Shown piece by piece: positions 8,672-18,719 of a DNA stretch of 64,000 nucleotides. The stretch spans positions 1 through 64,000 of the forward strand of contig NZ_FNRK01000006.1 of assembly GCF_900107815.1 (NCBI RefSeq), read 5' to 3'. This stretch comes from Eubacterium aggregans. Lineage in GTDB: Bacteria > Bacillota > Clostridia > Eubacteriales > Eubacteriaceae. How positions within the stretch are numbered: the stretch's first letter is position 1; the number at the start of each line of letters is the position of its first letter. Made by a program: the position numbers and the translations under genes. The notes under the pieces were generated by a model. That model searched no databases and was not told the DNA's origin. It saw only the letters and a program-made list of their open reading frames with translations.

Positions 8672-9136
8672 TTATTTGGTAATCTCAACCCATCCCACTG
8701 CCCCGGAGCATTCCCAAAGTTCATCCAGGGTCATGGGTACCATGCTGTTGGCATCGCCAGCTGCCGGATAAACCAGTCCATAGCGTTTCAGACTATTGTC
8801 TAAGTACACTGCAGTGTGCTCCTTGGAAACGGCAAAGGGGCAAACTCCGCCAACCTCATGGCCCGTGTATGCTTCGACCTCGTCGGGCTTACACATCTTT
8901 GCCCGTAGACTAAAGGCCTCCTTGAATTTTTGGTTATCCACCCGGGCATCACCAGACATCACAACAAGGATACAGCCCTCGCCATTTCTAAAGGTCAGGG
9001 ATTTTGCAATTTGATCAGGCGCCACATGGATGGCCTCTGCCGCCAGCTGAACGGTTGCCGTGGATTCCGTTAAGATCAGGACGTCTCCATCCTTTCCAAA
9101 ACGGCTTAAGTATTGTTTTACTTTCTCGACTGACAT
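8672..9136 (-). CDS. YbaK/EbsC-type aminoacyl-tRNA deacylase
   Basis: This 154-residue protein belongs to the YbaK/ProX family, which hydrolyses mischarged tRNA such as Cys-tRNA(Pro). Visible family features are the KSLTFRNGEGCILVVMSGD segment holding the conserved lysine, and VGGVCPFAVSKEHTAVYLD with the GxxPF motif near the active site. Its ribosome binding site, AAGGAGGAG, lies inside the last codons of the K+ channel gene; the two genes overlap by 19 nt. The exact substrate (Cys, Ala or another mischarge) cannot be told from sequence alone. Confidence 0.85.
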   Translation of the reverse strand: MSVEKVKQYLSRFGKDGDVLILTESTATVQLAAEAIHVAPDQIAKSLTFRNGEGCILVVMSGDARVDNQKFKEAFSLRAKMCKPDEVEAYTGHEVGGVCPFAVSKEHTAVYLDNSLKRYGLVYPAAGDANSMVPMTLDELWECSGAVGWVEITK

Positions 9137-10137
9137 GTCTCCTCCTTAATTTCTGTATTGGCTTCATTCTCTTCCAGGGAATCCTCCGCTTCTTCTGCTT
9201 CCTGAACCGAGACATCATCCATATCATCAGCCGCGCTATTGGAAGCACCAGCAACCACAGAACCCACAAAACAAGCCGTGGTGAAGATACTGGCAATGGC
9301 AATCGTAATGGCCACTAAGCGGCTATAAAACAGGCCATCAGCCCGCACAGGCACAATATCACCGAATCCAATGGTCGAAAACGCAACAAAAAGATAATAG
9401 ATCAAGTCCAAAGCATCGATAGGCTGCCCTGAGGTACTGATGTAATACCCTGGGTTATTGGACCAGCAACTAAATACCATCAAGTACAAAATCGTCAGTA
9501 CGCAAACCATTAACACACCCATTCCCTTGAGAATTCCAAGGGCGTCTTTTTTCTTCTTTTTGAAGCGACTGGGCCGTACCAGGACCATGGGGTTAATAAT
9601 GGCACGAACCATGACTAGAAAGCATAGGGCAAGTGCCGCCAATAAACCGCCAAGGGTCAAGGGAAGGCTTGGATGTTCAATAAAGGATGAGAAGGAAACA
9701 AAGCAATGGCCTAATATTAAATAAAAGACCACATCCACACAACGGCCCACCAGGCCATCTTTAAAATGATCCAGACCCACGAATAAACGTTTGGTAAAGT
9801 ACATAATCCCCATAAAGCTAACGGTAAAACAGGCTAAAGCTAACAGCTCACCACTTCCAACCGCTCCGGAGGATAAACTCGTCCCCAACAGAATAATAAG
9901 CAGAATTGTATTTACCGTTAAAACCCCATGGCGATCGTAATAAATAACCAATTTCCACAAGACTCTTTTAAAACGGGGAATGGGTTTGCCTGTTTTTCGA
10001 TTCTCTTTAAACTCCAGAAGGAGCTTTTTTCGATTAACATACAAAAAAAGTTCAAATAAAAAAAGGCATAGTACAAATAAGTCATAAAAAAAGATGATCG
10101 TATCACCACTCATTAAGGCTAGTGCTTCTTTTTCCAT
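9118..10137 (-). CDS. Potassium channel, two-pore-helix type (Ion_trans_2)
   Basis: A 339-residue membrane protein ending in a K+ channel pore module. The selectivity filter is TIGFGD (about residue 255), preceded by the pore helix LIYYLFVAFS and followed by the inner helix RLVAITIAIASIFTTACFV. The preceding part has about six helices, including basic segments such as RPSRFKKKKKD, so it is larger than a bare 2-TM channel. The tail is strongly acidic (DDMDDVSVQEAEEAEDSLEE) with no RCK/TrkA-N domain, so no cytosolic ligand-gating domain is visible. The start codon overlaps the stop of the GIY-YIG gene (TAATG). Confidence 0.85.
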   Translation of the reverse strand: MEKEALALMSGDTIIFFYDLFVLCLFLFELFLYVNRKKLLLEFKENRKTGKPIPRFKRVLWKLVIYYDRHGVLTVNTILLIILLGTSLSSGAVGSGELLALACFTVSFMGIMYFTKRLFVGLDHFKDGLVGRCVDVVFYLILGHCFVSFSSFIEHPSLPLTLGGLLAALALCFLVMVRAIINPMVLVRPSRFKKKKKDALGILKGMGVLMVCVLTILYLMVFSCWSNNPGYYISTSGQPIDALDLIYYLFVAFSTIGFGDIVPVRADGLFYSRLVAITIAIASIFTTACFVGSVVAGASNSAADDMDDVSVQEAEEAEDSLEENEANTEIKEETCQSRK

Positions 10138-10400
10138 TAGTCTGACTCTCCTTGTTGCTGGGCAATTAATTCGAGCTTTTTAAAACGGGACAGTTTTTTA
10201 ATCGCCGCTTCACGGCTAAGGGCATCCCCTTTTTCATTAAAAACTTCATAGTACTCCAGGATAACAGGCAAACGATTTTTAGTATATTTTGCGCCATTGC
10301 CCTGATTATGAGTCCTTATCCGGCGATGAAGATCGGTGGTCCACCCCGTATACAGGGTATCATCGGCACAACGAAGGATATAGACGAAATGTTTTCCCAT
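10137..10400 (-). CDS. GIY-YIG nuclease superfamily protein (UPF0213/YhbQ type)
   Basis: An 87-residue single-domain protein with the GIY-YIG core: YILRCADDTLYTGWTTDLHRR, then a conserved HN and the ..YTKNRLPVILEYYE.. strand. Members of this family (YhbQ, YazA) are small and their biological role is poorly defined. I start it at ATG 10400, the usual family N-terminus, giving MGKHFVYILRC; a longer reading would add 19 residues unlike the family. The upstream GGGGGTG is a mediocre ribosome binding site. It is the first gene of the - strand run that continues to the PMT-like gene. Confidence 0.85.
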   Translation of the reverse strand: MGKHFVYILRCADDTLYTGWTTDLHRRIRTHNQGNGAKYTKNRLPVILEYYEVFNEKGDALSREAAIKKLSRFKKLELIAQQQGESD

Positions 10401-10427
10401 TGACACCCCCAATTTCCAGTTTATTTC

Positions 10428-10456
10428 ATTATACACAATGGAGCTTTCTCTGTCCA
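10428..10456 (-). promoter_or_regulatory. Promoter of the GIY-YIG...PMT operon
   Basis: On the - strand TGGACA (10451-10456) and TATAAT (10428-10433) are 17 bp apart. The next eight - strand genes follow with overlaps or gaps of at most 35 nt, so this may drive the whole run down to 2797. Confidence 0.6.
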
Positions 10457-10511
10457 ATAATTGTCACTTTTTCCGGAACTTTGCTCAGAATGATCACAAG
10501 AAGAAATCAAT

Positions 10512-10552
10512 AAAAGCAACTGAATCATCTCTATAAAAAATGATCAGTTGCT
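10512..10552 (-). terminator. Terminator of the V-type ATPase operon
   Basis: TCAT plus TCAGTTGCT pair with AGCAACTGA plus ATGA in a 13-bp stem carrying one bulged A (10515-10552), followed on the - strand by TTTTATT. It lies just after the stop of ntpD. Confidence 0.65.
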
Positions 10553-10574
10553 CTTCTTGTGATGATTTTGTCGA

Positions 10575-11207
10575 TTATTGGTCCTGCTTTAGCATCATTT
10601 CCTTAACCTTCATCAAGCGGGTGATGTTGCCCTGCTCATTTTCCGCAAGCTTCATCGTAATGTATTTGATGGTGGTCTGCATTTCCGGGATCATGACATG
10701 CTCAAGGGCATTCACACGGCGCCGGGTTTTTTCAATTTCATCAGCCAAAAGATTACAGGTTTTTTCTACCTCGGCCAATTCAATCAATAAAGGTAGCAGC
10801 TCTGCAACATCAAGTACAGATTGATCCAGCTCTCCTGAAGAGAAGGCAAACCCATAGGGTAAATCTGCTGTTTCATGGTAAGAGCTGTAGCGGATTGTCG
10901 GAACATCACAATTCATGATATTTTGGGTTCCAACCTGGATTTCAGCCTGTCTGGCGGGGCACAAAAGTGCTTCTGCTACAGCATCCGAGCCCATCCGCGC
11001 ACTGGCTACGGAAAATTGAGCCATTGCCGCTGCAAGCTTTTCATCAATCTCTTCCCTCAACGCCTTGTTCCGTCGGATATATCCCATGAACTGACGGACC
11101 ATTTCGTCCCGTTTATCCTTAAGGAGCTTGTGACCGCGTACTGCAGTCTTCAAACGCTTTTTCAGGCGTGTGAGCTCCATTCTTGTCGGATTCACACGAA
11201 TAGCCAT
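10575..11207 (-). CDS. ntpD: V-type ATPase subunit D (central stalk)
   Basis: A 210-residue coiled-coil rotor-shaft subunit that transmits torque between the A3B3 head and the membrane ring. The N-terminus RVNPTRMELTRLKKRLKTAVRGHKLLKDKRDEM is the family hallmark, and long heptad-like helices at both ends form the antiparallel coiled coil. The start ATG 11207 has GGAGGA upstream and lies 3 nt after the ntpB stop. It is the last gene of the operon; a terminator follows. No homologs of NtpH or NtpJ follow it, unlike E. hirae. Confidence 0.95.
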   Translation of the reverse strand: MAIRVNPTRMELTRLKKRLKTAVRGHKLLKDKRDEMVRQFMGYIRRNKALREEIDEKLAAAMAQFSVASARMGSDAVAEALLCPARQAEIQVGTQNIMNCDVPTIRYSSYHETADLPYGFAFSSGELDQSVLDVAELLPLLIELAEVEKTCNLLADEIEKTRRRVNALEHVMIPEMQTTIKYITMKLAENEQGNITRLMKVKEMMLKQDQ

Positions 11208-11210
11208 GGC

Positions 11211-12605
11211 CTATTCCTCCTCTTCTACAAGGGTTGGACAATAAGCATCGATATACTCGTCTTTAATACGTTTCAGCTCGGTTCGGGGCAGAATGGATAA
11301 CAATTCCCAACCGATGGCCAGTGTTTCTTCAATGCTACGATTCGTTTCAAAACCCTGGGAAATATAGACTTCTTCGAACTCTGTAGCGAAACGCGCATAG
11401 ACCTTATCCACATCAGATAACGCCGCATCCCCAAGGATAACAGCCAACTCCTTGGCATCCTTTCCACGGGCATAGGCCGAGAACAATTGGTTCATCGTAT
11501 CTGCATGGTCCCGACGGGTCTTCCCGTCCCCGATTCCCTTATCCTTCAAACGGCTTAGGGAGGGCAGCACATCGATGGGCGGTGTAATGCCCCGGCGATA
11601 TAAATCCCGGGACAAAATAATCTGCCCTTCTGTGATATAGCCCGTAAGGTCTGGGATTGGATGGGTTTTATCATCCTCGGGCATGGTCAAAATCGGAATC
11701 TGGGTGATGGAGCCCTTCTTCCCACGGATACGGCCTGCCCGTTCGTAAAGGGTAGCCAGGTCCGTATACAGGTACCCTGGATAACCACGGCGGCCAGGAA
11801 CTTCTTTCCGGGCTGCGGACACCTCACGGAGGGCTTCCGCATAATTGGTGATATCGGTCATAATAACCAGAACCTGCATATCTAATTCATAGGCCAAATA
11901 CTCCGCACAGGTAATGGCCATACGGGGTGTCGAAATACGTTCTACCGCCGGGTCATTGGCGTAGTTCATAAAGAGGACAGCCCGTTCGATGGCTCCGGTA
12001 CGGCGGAAATCTTTCACAAAATAATCGGCTTCTTCAAAGGTAATCCCAATGGCGGCGAAGACGACAGCAAAGCCTTCATCATTGTCTAAAACCTTTGCCT
12101 GCCGCGCAATTTGAGCCGCCAGCTGGGCATGGGGCAGACCAGAGCCGGAGAAAACCGGTAACTTTTGCCCACGTACCAGGGTGTTCAAACCGTCAATAGC
12201 GGAAACCCCTGTTTGGATAAATTCTGCCGGGTAGTCCCTGGCCACAGGATTCATGGGCGAGCCATTGATATCCATTCGCTTTTCAGGGATGATGGCGGGA
12301 CCACCGTCCTTAGGACGGCCCATGCCATCGAAAACGCGGCCAAGCATATCCTTACTGACGCCCAACTCCATGCCATGGCCTTCAAAACGAACCTTTGAGT
12401 CGGAAATCCGAAGTCCCTGGGAGCTTTCAAAAAGCTGAACCATGGCCTTATCGCCATCGACCTCCAGAACCTTACCGATGCGCTTTTCACCATCAGCCTG
12501 TTGGATTTCGACGAGCTCATCGTATTTAATCCCTTCGACCTCATCCACCAGCATCAGAGGGCCGACGACTTCTTGTATGGTTTTATATTCTTTATTCAGC
12601 GTCAT
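11211..12605 (-). CDS. ntpB: V-type ATPase subunit B (non-catalytic)
   Basis: A 464-residue regulatory subunit of the A3B3 head. It has the ATPase fold but no Walker A: the corresponding loop reads [12 protein letters not shown], as expected for B subunits. [27 protein letters not shown] is a strongly conserved block at the A/B interface. The start lies inside ntpA (14-nt overlap), with GGAGG before it in the ntpA sequence, indicating coupling that helps keep A and B stoichiometric. Confidence 0.96.
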   Translation of the reverse strand: MTLNKEYKTIQEVVGPLMLVDEVEGIKYDELVEIQQADGEKRIGKVLEVDGDKAMVQLFESSQGLRISDSKVRFEGHGMELGVSKDMLGRVFDGMGRPKDGGPAIIPEKRMDINGSPMNPVARDYPAEFIQTGVSAIDGLNTLVRGQKLPVFSGSGLPHAQLAAQIARQAKVLDNDEGFAVVFAAIGITFEEADYFVKDFRRTGAIERAVLFMNYANDPAVERISTPRMAITCAEYLAYELDMQVLVIMTDITNYAEALREVSAARKEVPGRRGYPGYLYTDLATLYERAGRIRGKKGSITQIPILTMPEDDKTHPIPDLTGYITEGQIILSRDLYRRGITPPIDVLPSLSRLKDKGIGDGKTRRDHADTMNQLFSAYARGKDAKELAVILGDAALSDVDKVYARFATEFEEVYISQGFETNRSIEETLAIGWELLSILPRTELKRIKDEYIDAYCPTLVEEEE

Positions 12606-14397
12606 CGTAGTCCTCCATCAGCACATTAAATTCATTGGCCAACTCTTGTTCAATTTCTACAAAGCGGGTTTCCTTTTGATCCTCTGGAACGTATTTCATT
12701 CTAGCAATGGCTTCTCTCACCGACATAGAAATAATCTTATCAAAGGGCACATCCATTTCCAAAGCCTGCTGCCCCTTTTGGTACCAGGTCAAAATCATTC
12801 TCAGCATATCGTACTGCTTTGCCAGTGAGGAATAGGTGTCGATATCATCAAAGGCCGATTGATGCAGATAATCTTCCCGAATGGACTGGGTACACTCCAA
12901 GGTTAAACGGTCTTTAAAGCTCAGGGCATCCACCCCGACCAAACGGACGATTTCTTCTAATTCGGATTCCTCCTGAAGCAGCTTCATGGTCAACTGCACC
13001 TGGGCAGACCAATCTGTGGCCACTACATCATCGAAGAATGTGTTTAAGCGATCACTGTACAAGCTATAGCTCTGCAGCCAGTCGATGGCCGGGAAATGAC
13101 GCTTGTACGCCAGACTGGCCGATAAGCTCCAAAACACCTTTACGATTCGAAGGGTCGCTTGGGAAACCGGCTCTGAAATATCCCCACCTGGCGGTGAAAC
13201 CGCCCCAATAGCGGTGATGGCACCATAGCGTTCATCACTACCCAGGCAGCGGACAAAACCAGCCCGTTCGTAAAACTCTGCCAAACGTGAGCTAAGATAC
13301 GCAGGATACCCTTCTTCTCCAGGCATTTCTTCCAGCCGCCCGGACATTTCGCGTAAGGCTTCAGCCCAACGGGAGGTGGAATCCGCCATAATAGCAACCT
13401 TATAGCCCATATCTCTAAAATACTCGGCAATGGTAATCCCAGTATAAATCGACGCTTCACGGGCTGCCACCGGCATATCCGAGGTATTAGCAATGAGGAC
13501 GGTCCGCTTCATTAGAGACATCCCCGTCCGTGGATCGTGGAGTTCCGGGAACTCCATAAGCACGTCGGTCATTTCATTGCCACGCTCGCCACATCCGATA
13601 TAAACGATGATATCCGCATCGGCCCACTTAGCCAGCTGATGCTGGACAACGGTTTTCCCGGAGCCAAAAGGTCCTGGAATGGCGGCAATTCCCCCCTTAG
13701 CGATGGGGAATAGCGTATCGATGACACGTTGACCCGTAACCATCGGTTCATCGGGAGCCAGCTTTTCCTGATAAGGGCGTCCACGACGGACTGGCCAACT
13801 TCGAAGCATCTGAATGATATGCTCCTTCCCATCCACCGTTTCAATTTTAGCAATGGGTTCTACAATGGTCGCTTCTCCATCAAAAATCCAGGTGATTTTA
13901 CCCTCGATTTTTGCAGGCACCATGATTTTCTGGAGAACAGCAGGTGTTTCCTGTACGGTTCCCAGGACATCTCCGGGTAAAACCATATCCCCTTCCTTAA
14001 CCGATGGGACAAATGGCCATTTCTTTTCCCGGTTTAGCTTGGGAACATCGACCCCTCTGGCAATCCGGTCTCCAGCGGCTTCATAAATGGCCGTTAATGG
14101 ACGCTGGATCCCATCGAAGATTCCTTCGATGATACCCGGTGCCAACTCAACAGAAAGCGCTTCACCCGTCTGATAAACGGGCTCTCCTGGTCCAAGGCCT
14201 GCCGTTTCTTCATAGACCTGTATTGAGGCACGGTCGCCCCTCAGTTCAATGACCTCACCAATCAAGCGTTTCTCACTAACCCGAACCACATCGTACATCT
14301 GGACATCAGACATGCCCTTTGCGACGATGAGGGGGCCAGCAACCTTGACGATGGTGCCAACACTTTTTTCCAATGGTTTTTCACTGGGCGAAATCAT
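12592..14397 (-). CDS. ntpA: V-type ATPase catalytic subunit A
   Basis: A 601-residue catalytic subunit hydrolysing or making ATP. The P-loop GPFGSGKT spans 242-249, and [13 protein letters not shown] contains the catalytic glutamate region. The V-type 'non-homologous' insertion of about 80 residues lies between the beta-barrel and the P-loop, which separates it from F-type beta. A ribosome binding site AAAGGGGTGG precedes the ATG. It overlaps ntpB by 14 nt and follows ntpG by 20 nt. Confidence 0.96.
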   Translation of the reverse strand: MISPSEKPLEKSVGTIVKVAGPLIVAKGMSDVQMYDVVRVSEKRLIGEVIELRGDRASIQVYEETAGLGPGEPVYQTGEALSVELAPGIIEGIFDGIQRPLTAIYEAAGDRIARGVDVPKLNREKKWPFVPSVKEGDMVLPGDVLGTVQETPAVLQKIMVPAKIEGKITWIFDGEATIVEPIAKIETVDGKEHIIQMLRSWPVRRGRPYQEKLAPDEPMVTGQRVIDTLFPIAKGGIAAIPGPFGSGKTVVQHQLAKWADADIIVYIGCGERGNEMTDVLMEFPELHDPRTGMSLMKRTVLIANTSDMPVAAREASIYTGITIAEYFRDMGYKVAIMADSTSRWAEALREMSGRLEEMPGEEGYPAYLSSRLAEFYERAGFVRCLGSDERYGAITAIGAVSPPGGDISEPVSQATLRIVKVFWSLSASLAYKRHFPAIDWLQSYSLYSDRLNTFFDDVVATDWSAQVQLTMKLLQEESELEEIVRLVGVDALSFKDRLTLECTQSIREDYLHQSAFDDIDTYSSLAKQYDMLRMILTWYQKGQQALEMDVPFDKIISMSVREAIARMKYVPEDQKETRFVEIEQELANEFNVLMEDYDDAE

Positions 14398-14417
14398 GTG
14401 TTATCCACCCCTTTCTT

Positions 14418-14744
14418 TTATAAAATATCTGCGCCAATAGCTTTTTCAATGTTATCCTGAATCCCTTTCATCCCAACGCCTTCCGAGCCAAAACGACTGG
14501 GAATGGGTATAATGGCAGGATAGGGCTCTGTCTTGTATAGATTAATGGTATCCTCGGCCTGGGCAGCTGCCGTCTCGGTGATGTAAATCACCGGAAAGCC
14601 CTCCCGGGACAAACGATGAATCGCTTTTTCAATGGTAAGGGGGTCATCGGCATAAACCGTATGAAAACCCAATGCCTGAAAAATCATAACGGAATCCCGA
14701 TCTCCGATGACAGCGACCTTTCCTTTATGTTGGTGTTCACTCAT
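14418..14744 (-). CDS. ntpG: V-type ATPase subunit F (NtpG, rotor)
   Basis: A 108-residue small rotor subunit that binds the D shaft and links to the C/d socket. It has the Rossmann-like F-subunit pattern: KVAVIGDRDSVMIFQALGF at the N-terminus and PVIYITETAAAQ mid-protein, ending in IPIPSRFGSEGVGMKGIQDNI. Equivalent to NtpG in E. hirae and subunit F in Thermus and eukaryotes. The start directly abuts the ntpC stop (no gap). Confidence 0.93.
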   Translation of the reverse strand: MSEHQHKGKVAVIGDRDSVMIFQALGFHTVYADDPLTIEKAIHRLSREGFPVIYITETAAAQAEDTINLYKTEPYPAIIPIPSRFGSEGVGMKGIQDNIEKAIGADIL

Positions 14745-15707
14745 TTAAATCACCCCCAGCTGGGAAAGCGGCACTTTGATACCCGCACGTTTAGCGGCAA
14801 AAAGTATCCGTAAAGCTCGCCCTTCGTTAAGCTTACTCAAAAGATAATTAATAATGGGACCAATGCCAAAGGAATCCATTCTGGCATTATGGATAATGGA
14901 AAGCGCGGCATTTTCAAGGCCTTGTTCCAGATTGGTGATATCTTTATCTTGCGCGAAATCATCAAGGCGTTCCTTGATGAGGGTACTATACTCACCAGTG
15001 GCCAGTTGTGCTGAAAGCTGCTCTGGTGCCAGCCCCAGGGCATCCAACAGCGTCTTTTCATCAAGGTTCCCCCCGTTTAACAACAGAGGCTTTGCCTTAG
15101 ACTGTTCCCAACTTAAGATATTGCATCGGACAATCGTCAGTATATTGGTAAACGTAATTTTGGCATTAAAATATTTTGACAATAAGTCATTCTTCTTTTT
15201 TTCCAAAACTTCCAAAATTTCAGCATAGACGCCATCGTCAATGATTGCGCTGAGGACCCGGGGATCCTCCTGATTTTCAGCTTTACGCATCGCTTGAGCT
15301 AATGCCTCTGGAATGGCATCGTAATTGCCTGAATCAATGCTCTTATCCAACAAATCGAGGGAAATACTTCCTCCGCCAAGCAAAAGCTCTGGCGATGCCT
15401 TCCGATTCAGTATCCCTTTTAAAATCACCTTGATATTATGTCCATCCGTCGGCAAAAGGAATAAATCCGAAAGCTCGGGTTCTGGGCAGATTTCCGCAAT
15501 CAAAGTCCGTGCATCGGTGATTTCTGTCCCGATTAGGGCTTCGAGGTCCTGTTTATCCTCAGAATCAGCACCATAGCCCGCTTCCTCCAAAATCTTCATG
15601 CCCTCTGGAATATCTGCTTCACTCAGGCGCTGCCATTGTGTCGCATCCAGAAGGGTATCCTCCAGGGCTTTAATGCGCCCGACGGCGAAAAGATAATCTG
15701 CTGCCAT
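14745..15707 (-). CDS. ntpC: V-type ATPase subunit C/d (NtpC, rotor socket)
   Basis: A 320-residue helical subunit forming the funnel between the central shaft and the membrane K-ring. The start is set at ATG 15707 (MAADYLFAVGRIKALE) because GGAGG stands 6 nt upstream and the upstream gene's stop is only one base away; an earlier in-frame start would run deep into ntpE. The weakly conserved helical sequence is typical; identity is mostly by operon position, length and the N-terminal pattern. Confidence 0.9.
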   Translation of the reverse strand: MAADYLFAVGRIKALEDTLLDATQWQRLSEADIPEGMKILEEAGYGADSEDKQDLEALIGTEITDARTLIAEICPEPELSDLFLLPTDGHNIKVILKGILNRKASPELLLGGGSISLDLLDKSIDSGNYDAIPEALAQAMRKAENQEDPRVLSAIIDDGVYAEILEVLEKKKNDLLSKYFNAKITFTNILTIVRCNILSWEQSKAKPLLLNGGNLDEKTLLDALGLAPEQLSAQLATGEYSTLIKERLDDFAQDKDITNLEQGLENAALSIIHNARMDSFGIGPIINYLLSKLNEGRALRILFAAKRAGIKVPLSQLGVI

Positions 15708-15708
15708 G

Positions 15709-16320
15709 CTACACCTCCGCAGGGAACAAGATATCAGCAGCCTCCCGCTCATAGGTAATCCGTGCATCATCAATTAACCGGTCAAAGGAACCATTAACAT
15801 CAAAGCGCTCTCCAACGAGGCGTACGCCTGCTTTAAAGGGAGCATCATCCTCACTCAAGGTGAGCTCTCCAGGAAGTCCCTTGGCCTTAAGCGCTGTATT
15901 GAGACGCGTCAGCATACCATTGGCACCCATATATCGCTCCCGGTCTTTCTGGGGAACCTGCAGTTGTTCCTGTCCAGTGGAAGCCCCATCCAAAACGATT
16001 CGTGTAATCAGCTTTTCCCAGGCTTCGCCACTAAGAGCATCCAGAGCCATACGTGCATGCTTAAAGGTTTCATCCAAAATACTTTGTTTAACCAATAAAT
16101 GCTTTTTACGGTTTTCCAGTCGGGTCATCAAATCACTACGGCGTTGGATTTCAGCAATGTTCTTCTTACTGGCTTCTTCCATGTCGGCTAAGGCGACCCC
16201 TGTTTGTTCATCAATGGCGGCAATGAGTGTCTGCGCTTTATCCTGTGCTTCCTGTCGGATCGTTTTCGCATCATTTTCTGCGTTTTCAATGATTTTTGCT
16301 ACTATTTTATCTGAAGCCAT
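15709..16320 (-). CDS. ntpE: V-type ATPase subunit E (peripheral stalk)
   Basis: A 203-residue stator subunit. The N-terminal half is a long charged helix (SDKIVAKIIENAENDAKTIR...) that pairs with the G/H-type stalk protein; the C-terminal half is a globular domain that caps the A3B3 head. ATG 16320 is favoured: AAAGGAC lies about 10 nt upstream, whereas GTG 16329 would be almost on top of it. Its stop is 1 nt before the ntpC start. Confidence 0.9.
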   Translation of the reverse strand: MASDKIVAKIIENAENDAKTIRQEAQDKAQTLIAAIDEQTGVALADMEEASKKNIAEIQRRSDLMTRLENRKKHLLVKQSILDETFKHARMALDALSGEAWEKLITRIVLDGASTGQEQLQVPQKDRERYMGANGMLTRLNTALKAKGLPGELTLSEDDAPFKAGVRLVGERFDVNGSFDRLIDDARITYEREAADILFPAEV

Positions 16321-16348
16321 ATCAGACACGTCCTTTCAAAGGAATTTA

Positions 16349-16822
16349 CTAAACGGTAATTCCGAAAAGCAGCAGGATGGAGACGAGTAATGCCAGAATG
16401 GCGTAGGTTTCAACCAAAGCGGTCATGGTAATACCCTTTGCAGAAGCAGAAGGATCCTTACCGGTCATATGGATTGAGGCAGCAGCTGTCCGCCCCTGAT
16501 AAATTCCAGACCACCACCCGACAATGGCGATGGGAAGTCCTGCACAAAAGAAAGCCAATCCCTGTTCAATGGAAAGGTTCGCTGGAGACCCGGAAAGAAC
16601 GCCAGTCTGTACCATAATCAGAACAGAGACAAGGAATCCATAAATCCCCTGGGTACCTGGAAGGGCCTGGAGCACCAACAGTTTCCCGAATAATTCTGGC
16701 TTCTCTGCACAAACACCTGCAGCCGCTTTACCGGCACACTGCACCCCGTTGGCTGAGCCAATCCCTGCAAAAGCAGCGCAAACAGCGGCACCACAAATTG
16801 CGATAATTAATCCTGTAGTCAT
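16349..16822 (-). CDS. ntpK: V-type ATPase subunit K (membrane rotor ring, Na+-type ligands)
   Basis: A 157-residue proteolipid with four transmembrane helices (two fused hairpins), forming the ion-carrying ring. All residue types that bind Na+ in E. hirae NtpK are in place: L54, T57 and Q58 in LPGTQG, Q109 in GIYQG, and E138 in LVETYA. Only the second hairpin carries the ion-binding glutamate, which gives a low ion-to-ATP ratio ring as in E. hirae. Na+ specificity is inferred from these ligands. The ribosome binding site is AGGAGG. Confidence 0.95.
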   Translation of the reverse strand: MTTGLIIAICGAAVCAAFAGIGSANGVQCAGKAAAGVCAEKPELFGKLLVLQALPGTQGIYGFLVSVLIMVQTGVLSGSPANLSIEQGLAFFCAGLPIAIVGWWSGIYQGRTAAASIHMTGKDPSASAKGITMTALVETYAILALLVSILLLFGITV

Positions 16823-16841
16823 TGTTTTTTCCTCCTAAAAT

Positions 16842-18719
16842 TTAAGATTCAGAATTCTCTCCATCAATCACATCAATGTACTTGGATTGAATGGATAAGG
16901 GTTTGAAGGCGTAACCCCCGCCTTCATAGAACTTATTGAAAAACTCAATATATTGCAGACGGCTATCATGGACATAGGCCGATAATAAGCTCATGGCCAG
17001 ATTAAAGGAATGCCCCACTAAATAAATGAGTATTGCAAAAATGAAACCAATGACACTGCCACTGACCATGCCAGCTAAAAGGTTCATAACCATACCGATA
17101 ACACCGGTTGCCAAACTGAGTGCCAGAATACGGGAGTAGGATAGAATATCGCTCATATAGCTGCTGATATCGTACAATCCTAAAAGCCCTCCAGTGATCT
17201 TGCCAACAATCCCAGGCTTCTCGCGACCAGCAGTACAAAGGATCACAACAGCGCCACCAATGGCCATCCACATTCCTGCGGTTTTCAGCGGTTCTAAAAA
17301 CATAAACCCGAGTCCCACAATTAAAACCATCCAGCTCACTTGGTCAAAAATTGCGTCCATCCATCTTCCAGCCTTTACCTCCTCGGCGATCTTTATTCCC
17401 ATACCTGAGAAAATATGGAGGACCCCGACAATCAAGGTAACAATCAGCATATTGATGGGGTTATCCAGAGGAGCAAAGAGAATAGGATTCCAGGTTTCAC
17501 CAAAATAGCTCCCAAAGAGTATACCAAAAATAATCGTCGGGAAGCTGCCATAAAAGAGGACATTAATCAATCGGCCAAAATCTCCCTGGGGCTTCTTGAT
17601 CTTCTTAAAGGCGTAGAAGAGGATCGCCATCACGACCCCATAGCCCACATCTCCCATCATCATCCCAAAGATGATCCAATACCACAATCCGGCAATGGGT
17701 GCTGGGTCAATGGTACCAGGCTTCGGCAATGAAAACATATCCGTAATCGTTTCGAATTGGGATAGGAAATGGCTGTTCTTTGTCACTGTTGGCGGTTCTT
17801 CGTCATCCCCAGGATCCGTATAGGATAAATCATAAAACTCAGTTACGGATTCCACCGCTTTCTTGACGACCTCCAGCTTATCACTTCGGACCCAGGCCAT
17901 AATTTGGATGGTTTCTAAGGTTTCACTGCCCTTGACCTGCTTGCGCTCGGATTGTGCATCGTACTGGGCAGACAGGAGTTCGAGCTTTTCCCGCTCGGGA
18001 AAGAGCTTTCGGACCTGGTCGTCGATACCGGCCATTTCCTGTTCCGCCACTTTAATGGCATCGTCATTCCTATCGTATACGGCCTTGGTCAGGCCGACCA
18101 CCCTTGGGGGGCTGCCTTCTACAAATCCCATGGCTTTAAGGGCATCCAGGGTATCTGCCTCGTCCTTACGATAAAGAGAGATCAGGGATGCAAGTCCCTC
18201 CTGGGCAACATCCATACGAATAAAATCTCCACCAGCATCTTCAACTAAACGGACGGCTTCCTCCAAAACCGGCATGGGTACATAGCCGGTGTGAAAGGCT
18301 ACGCTAGCCGTTCCTGGAAGACTTTCTACTGGAATGGGTAAACTCAGCCATGGTAAAAGCTGGGTATTTTGTGCTTTTAAGGCGGCGATTTTCCCGTGGA
18401 GCTCACCCATCTGAGTGTTTAACACTTCTAATTGGGCCGCTAAATCGGCTCCCTGGGGATTTTGGGAGAAAAAGGTCTGGGAATCAACGTTGGGACGCTC
18501 TTCAAAAAACTTGCTTTTTTCTCGATATTTCTCTAAAAAAGCAAGCATTGCCTTGGATTGCTGGGCCTTCAAATCCGAGGCATCATTATCCCCGCCTGCT
18601 TGCTCAGCATCATCCGGCTCGATCACCATGAATTCGCCAGTGCGCTGAAGGCTTTTTAATAAACTTTCTTTGTTCTCCTTCAGGGCGATCAGCCGCGCTT
18701 TTTTCATCGGAACGATCAT
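16842..18719 (-). CDS. ntpI: V-type ATPase subunit I/a (membrane stator)
   Basis: A 625-residue subunit with a cytosolic N-terminal half rich in coiled coil and a C-terminal half of about seven to eight helices forming the ion half-channels against the K-ring. The membrane part begins near GLWYWIIFGMMMGDVGYG, a conserved block, and SRILALSLATGVIGMV holds the arginine expected to face the ring glutamate. It overlaps the first gene of the operon by 4 nt (ATGA). Confidence 0.93.
   Translation of the reverse strand: MIVPMKKARLIALKENKESLLKSLQRTGEFMVIEPDDAEQAGGDNDASDLKAQQSKAMLAFLEKYREKSKFFEERPNVDSQTFFSQNPQGADLAAQLEVLNTQMGELHGKIAALKAQNTQLLPWLSLPIPVESLPGTASVAFHTGYVPMPVLEEAVRLVEDAGGDFIRMDVAQEGLASLISLYRKDEADTLDALKAMGFVEGSPPRVVGLTKAVYDRNDDAIKVAEQEMAGIDDQVRKLFPEREKLELLSAQYDAQSERKQVKGSETLETIQIMAWVRSDKLEVVKKAVESVTEFYDLSYTDPGDDEEPPTVTKNSHFLSQFETITDMFSLPKPGTIDPAPIAGLWYWIIFGMMMGDVGYGVVMAILFYAFKKIKKPQGDFGRLINVLFYGSFPTIIFGILFGSYFGETWNPILFAPLDNPINMLIVTLIVGVLHIFSGMGIKIAEEVKAGRWMDAIFDQVSWMVLIVGLGFMFLEPLKTAGMWMAIGGAVVILCTAGREKPGIVGKITGGLLGLYDISSYMSDILSYSRILALSLATGVIGMVMNLLAGMVSGSVIGFIFAILIYLVGHSFNLAMSLLSAYVHDSRLQYIEFFNKFYEGGGYAFKPLSIQSKYIDVIDGENSES

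Noticed and set aside
15860-16390. 176-codon open frame on the + strand
   Set aside because: Antisense to ntpE/ntpK; serine-rich product typical of a reversed coding frame.
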